Source of the DNA: Gemmatimonadota bacterium | GTDB lineage: Bacteria; Gemmatimonadota; Gemmatimonadetes; Gemmatimonadales; Gemmatimonadaceae | Assembly (NCBI GenBank): GCA_029884515.1 | Contig: JAOUHR010000072.1 | Coordinates: forward strand, 1-7,914 | DNA length: 7,914 nucleotides | Direction: 5' to 3' | In this document: piece after piece, positions 6,357 to 7,914 of the stretch | Layout: each line of letters starts with the position of its first letter | Position numbering within the stretch: position 1 is the stretch's first letter | Made by a program: the position numbers and the translations under genes | The notes under the pieces: model-generated | The model's database searches: none | Told to the model about the DNA's origin: nothing | Seen by the model: the letters and a program-made list of their open reading frames with translations, nothing else

Positions 6357-7631
6357 ATGGCGGCGAAGAAGAGCGGCGGACGCGACCGGGGCGGATTCAA
6401 GGCCTCGCGGCACGGCAAGGCGTCGGCAGCCGGCGCCGAGGGTTCGGCCATGGGCGAGCGCGCGAGCGCGGCCGGCAACAAGGCCGCCCAGAGGCGGGCC
6501 GCCGAACAGCGCGAGGCGAAGAGTGCCCAGGTCGGCACCAAGGCCCAGAGCTCCTTCCTCCGCGGCAAGAAGATCGACCCCCGCAAGCTCGACGGTACCG
6601 AGAGCGTCGTGCAGTTGGTCGAGGGCACGTTCCAGAGCTACAACTCGGGCCGCCTGCGCGAGGCCTGCGCGCTCTTCACCGAACTGATGCTCGAGAAGGA
6701 CGTCACGGTGGGGATGACGCTCACCGGCGCACTCACGCCGGCCGGGCTCGGGATGAGCACGATCATCCCGCTCATGGAAGCGGGGTTCGTGGACTGGATC
6801 ATCTCCACGGGTGCCAACCTCTACCACGACACGCACTTCGGGCTCGGCCTCTCGATGCACCGGGGCAACCCGACAGCGTCCGACACCGTGCTCCGCGAGG
6901 AGGGTGTCGTGCGCATCTACGACGTCTTCTTCGACTACGACGTGCTGCTCTCCACGGACGCATTCTTCCGGAAGATCATCCGCGCGCCGGAGTTCCAGCG
7001 CACGATGTCGAGTGCGGAGTTCCACCACCTGTGCGGCAAGTACCTCGTGGAGCGCGAGAAGGCGCTCGGGATCCCGCAGAAGTCGCTGCTCGCGGCGGCG
7101 TACCGCTGCGGCGTGCCGATCTACACGTCGTCGCCGGGCGACTCGAGCATCGGGATGAACATCGCCGCGCTCGCGCTCGAGGGCGGGAGCTGCATCCTCG
7201 ACCCCAACCAAGACGTGAACGAGACGGCGAGCATCGTGCTGCACGCCAAGCGGGGCGGCGGGGCGAGTGCCGTGCTCATCGCCGGCGGCGGCTCACCGAA
7301 GAACTTCGCGCTCCAGACCGAGCCGCAGATCCAGGAAGTGCTCGGCATCGACGAGAAGGGGCACGATTACTTCCTGCAGATCACCGACGCGCGGCCCGAT
7401 ACGGGCGGACTCTCGGGCGCGACGCCTGCCGAAGCGGTGAGCTGGGGGAAGCTCGACCCCGACCGCCTGCCGGACGCCGTGGTCTGCTACCTCGACTCGA
7501 CGATCGCGCTGCCGATCCTCACGAGCTACGCCCTGGCCAAGCGCCAGCCGCGCACCCTCAAGCGCCTCTACGACAAGCGCGGCGCGATGATGGCCACGCT
7601 CAAGCGCGAGTTCGCCAAGGCGAACGGCTGA
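6357..7631 (+). CDS. Deoxyhypusine-synthase-family protein (bacterial DHS-like)
   Basis: A 424-aa member of the DHS fold (PF01916), an NAD-dependent family that transfers aminobutyl groups from spermidine. In eukaryotes and archaea the acceptor is eIF5A/aIF5A; plant homospermidine synthase evolved from it. Bacteria have no eIF5A, so the target here is unknown and a polyamine product is a reasonable guess. Residues 1-70 are an Ala/Lys/Arg/Gly-rich, probably disordered extension. The core shows [11 protein letters not shown] (148-158), [10 protein letters not shown] (261-270), [10 protein letters not shown] (308-317) and EAVSWGKLD (359-367). Lys365 matches the human catalytic Lys329, with Trp363 and Glu359 matching Trp327 and Glu323. 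By eye, human Asp243, His288 and Asp316 correspond to Met267, Asn316 and Leu352, so the substrate pocket differs. It is a single gene divergent from the amidase, with no polyamine genes beside it. The family is sure; the reaction is open. Confidence 0.9.
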   Translation: MAAKKSGGRDRGGFKASRHGKASAAGAEGSAMGERASAAGNKAAQRRAAEQREAKSAQVGTKAQSSFLRGKKIDPRKLDGTESVVQLVEGTFQSYNSGRLREACALFTELMLEKDVTVGMTLTGALTPAGLGMSTIIPLMEAGFVDWIISTGANLYHDTHFGLGLSMHRGNPTASDTVLREEGVVRIYDVFFDYDVLLSTDAFFRKIIRAPEFQRTMSSAEFHHLCGKYLVEREKALGIPQKSLLAAAYRCGVPIYTSSPGDSSIGMNIAALALEGGSCILDPNQDVNETASIVLHAKRGGGASAVLIAGGGSPKNFALQTEPQIQEVLGIDEKGHDYFLQITDARPDTGGLSGATPAEAVSWGKLDPDRLPDAVVCYLDSTIALPILTSYALAKRQPRTLKRLYDKRGAMMATLKREFAKANG

Positions 7632-7705
7632 AGCGCGGTCCGGAGGAGTGAAGGCGAGGAACGTGAAGCAGCCGACGCGGCGTAGTCCCTACCGTCCACT
7701 GCCCC

Positions 7706-7914
7706 CTAGAGCGTACACTCGTAGACGTACGCCGGCGGGATGTTCGCCAACGCGAACCCCACATACACCTCGCGGAACCGCCGCTCGAGCGCGGCGCGCT
7801 GCCGCAGGCTGTACTGGTACTGCACGAACATCCCGTCGTGGGCGAGGTGGTCGGCGCAGGCGGTGATGATGCGGTCCACCATCTCGTGGTGCATGATCGC
7901 CAGCGGCAGGCTCG
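7706..7914 (-). CDS. C-terminal part of a probable phospholipid N-methyltransferase-like SAM methyltransferase
   Basis: Only the last 68 residues are in the window; the frame is open to the right edge and ends at a TAG. Visible: SLPLAIMHHEMVDRII, then DGMFVQYQYSL, then VGFALANIPPAYVYEC near the end. This order (short Leu-Pro loop, helix, Phe-rich strand, and a terminal N-[IL]-PPA-[YF]-VY motif) resembles the C-terminal half of the PmtA-like or rRNA-adenine-dimethylase-like class I methyltransferases that methylate phosphatidylethanolamine. The SAM-binding motifs lie outside, so this is a judgement from the tail alone. An ATG at 7894 is internal and not the start. It converges on the deoxyhypusine-synthase-like gene across a 74-base gap in which I see no convincing terminator. 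Confidence 0.6.
   Translation of the reverse strand, partial: SLPLAIMHHEMVDRIITACADHLAHDGMFVQYQYSLRQRAALERRFREVYVGFALANIPPAYVYECTL

Noticed and set aside
6258..7244. Minus-strand extension making an 850-aa frame that ends in the amidase
   Set aside because: The extra 329 residues are antisense to the deoxyhypusine-synthase-like gene, are Arg/His/Ala-rich without domains, and are followed by a clear signal peptide start at 6257 with its own -10 box.
1..7914. Defence system, CRISPR, prophage, transposon, tRNA or rRNA
   Set aside because: No direct-repeat array, transposase, integrase, toxin-antitoxin pair, nuclease gene or RNA gene could be found on either strand; the genes are metabolic and separately transcribed.

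Overview
The window is chromosomal DNA from a very GC-rich bacterium. Wide reverse-strand frames stay open by chance, and the coding regions strongly prefer G or C at third positions. Protein flavour, short intergenic gaps and promoters of the TATCTT/TAnnnT type placed 7-9 bases before start codons suggest a Gemmatimonadota-like lineage. That assignment is inference, because no rRNA or other marker gene is present.

There are eight genes, all apparently intact except those cut by the window ends. In order they are: queG (minus, C-terminus beyond the left edge), preceded by and overlapping a small 80-aa gene (minus); a PlsC-type acyltransferase with three C-terminal membrane segments (plus); an alkaline-phosphatase-superfamily type I phosphodiesterase (minus); a TIGR00730/LOG-family nucleotide phosphoribohydrolase (plus); an exported amidase-signature hydrolase (minus); a deoxyhypusine-synthase-family protein (plus); and the C-terminal end of a probable phospholipid N-methyltransferase-like protein (minus, start beyond the right edge).

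Gene orientation alternates almost perfectly, so most genes are single transcription units. Only the 80-aa gene and queG look like an operon. Two convergent pairs overlap at their 3' ends, by 30 and 62 bases, and no classical U-tract terminator is visible. Four of the six start regions inside the window carry a TAnnnT hexamer exactly 7 or 9 bases before an ATG, which predicts leaderless mRNAs. The deoxyhypusine-synthase-like gene instead has a leader of about 45 bases and a GGAG ribosome-binding site.

The gene functions are mostly unrelated housekeeping or metabolic ones (queuosine in tRNA, lipid acylation, nucleotide and phosphoester metabolism, amide hydrolysis, polyamine-type chemistry). 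I see no defence island, mobile element, CRISPR array or RNA gene. The observations most worth following are: the bacterial deoxyhypusine-synthase homologue, which keeps the catalytic Lys but has lost several spermidine-contacting residues; a G9 tract in the promoter spacer of the acyltransferase; an inverted repeat between the phosphodiesterase and LOG genes; and the leaderless promoter pattern.
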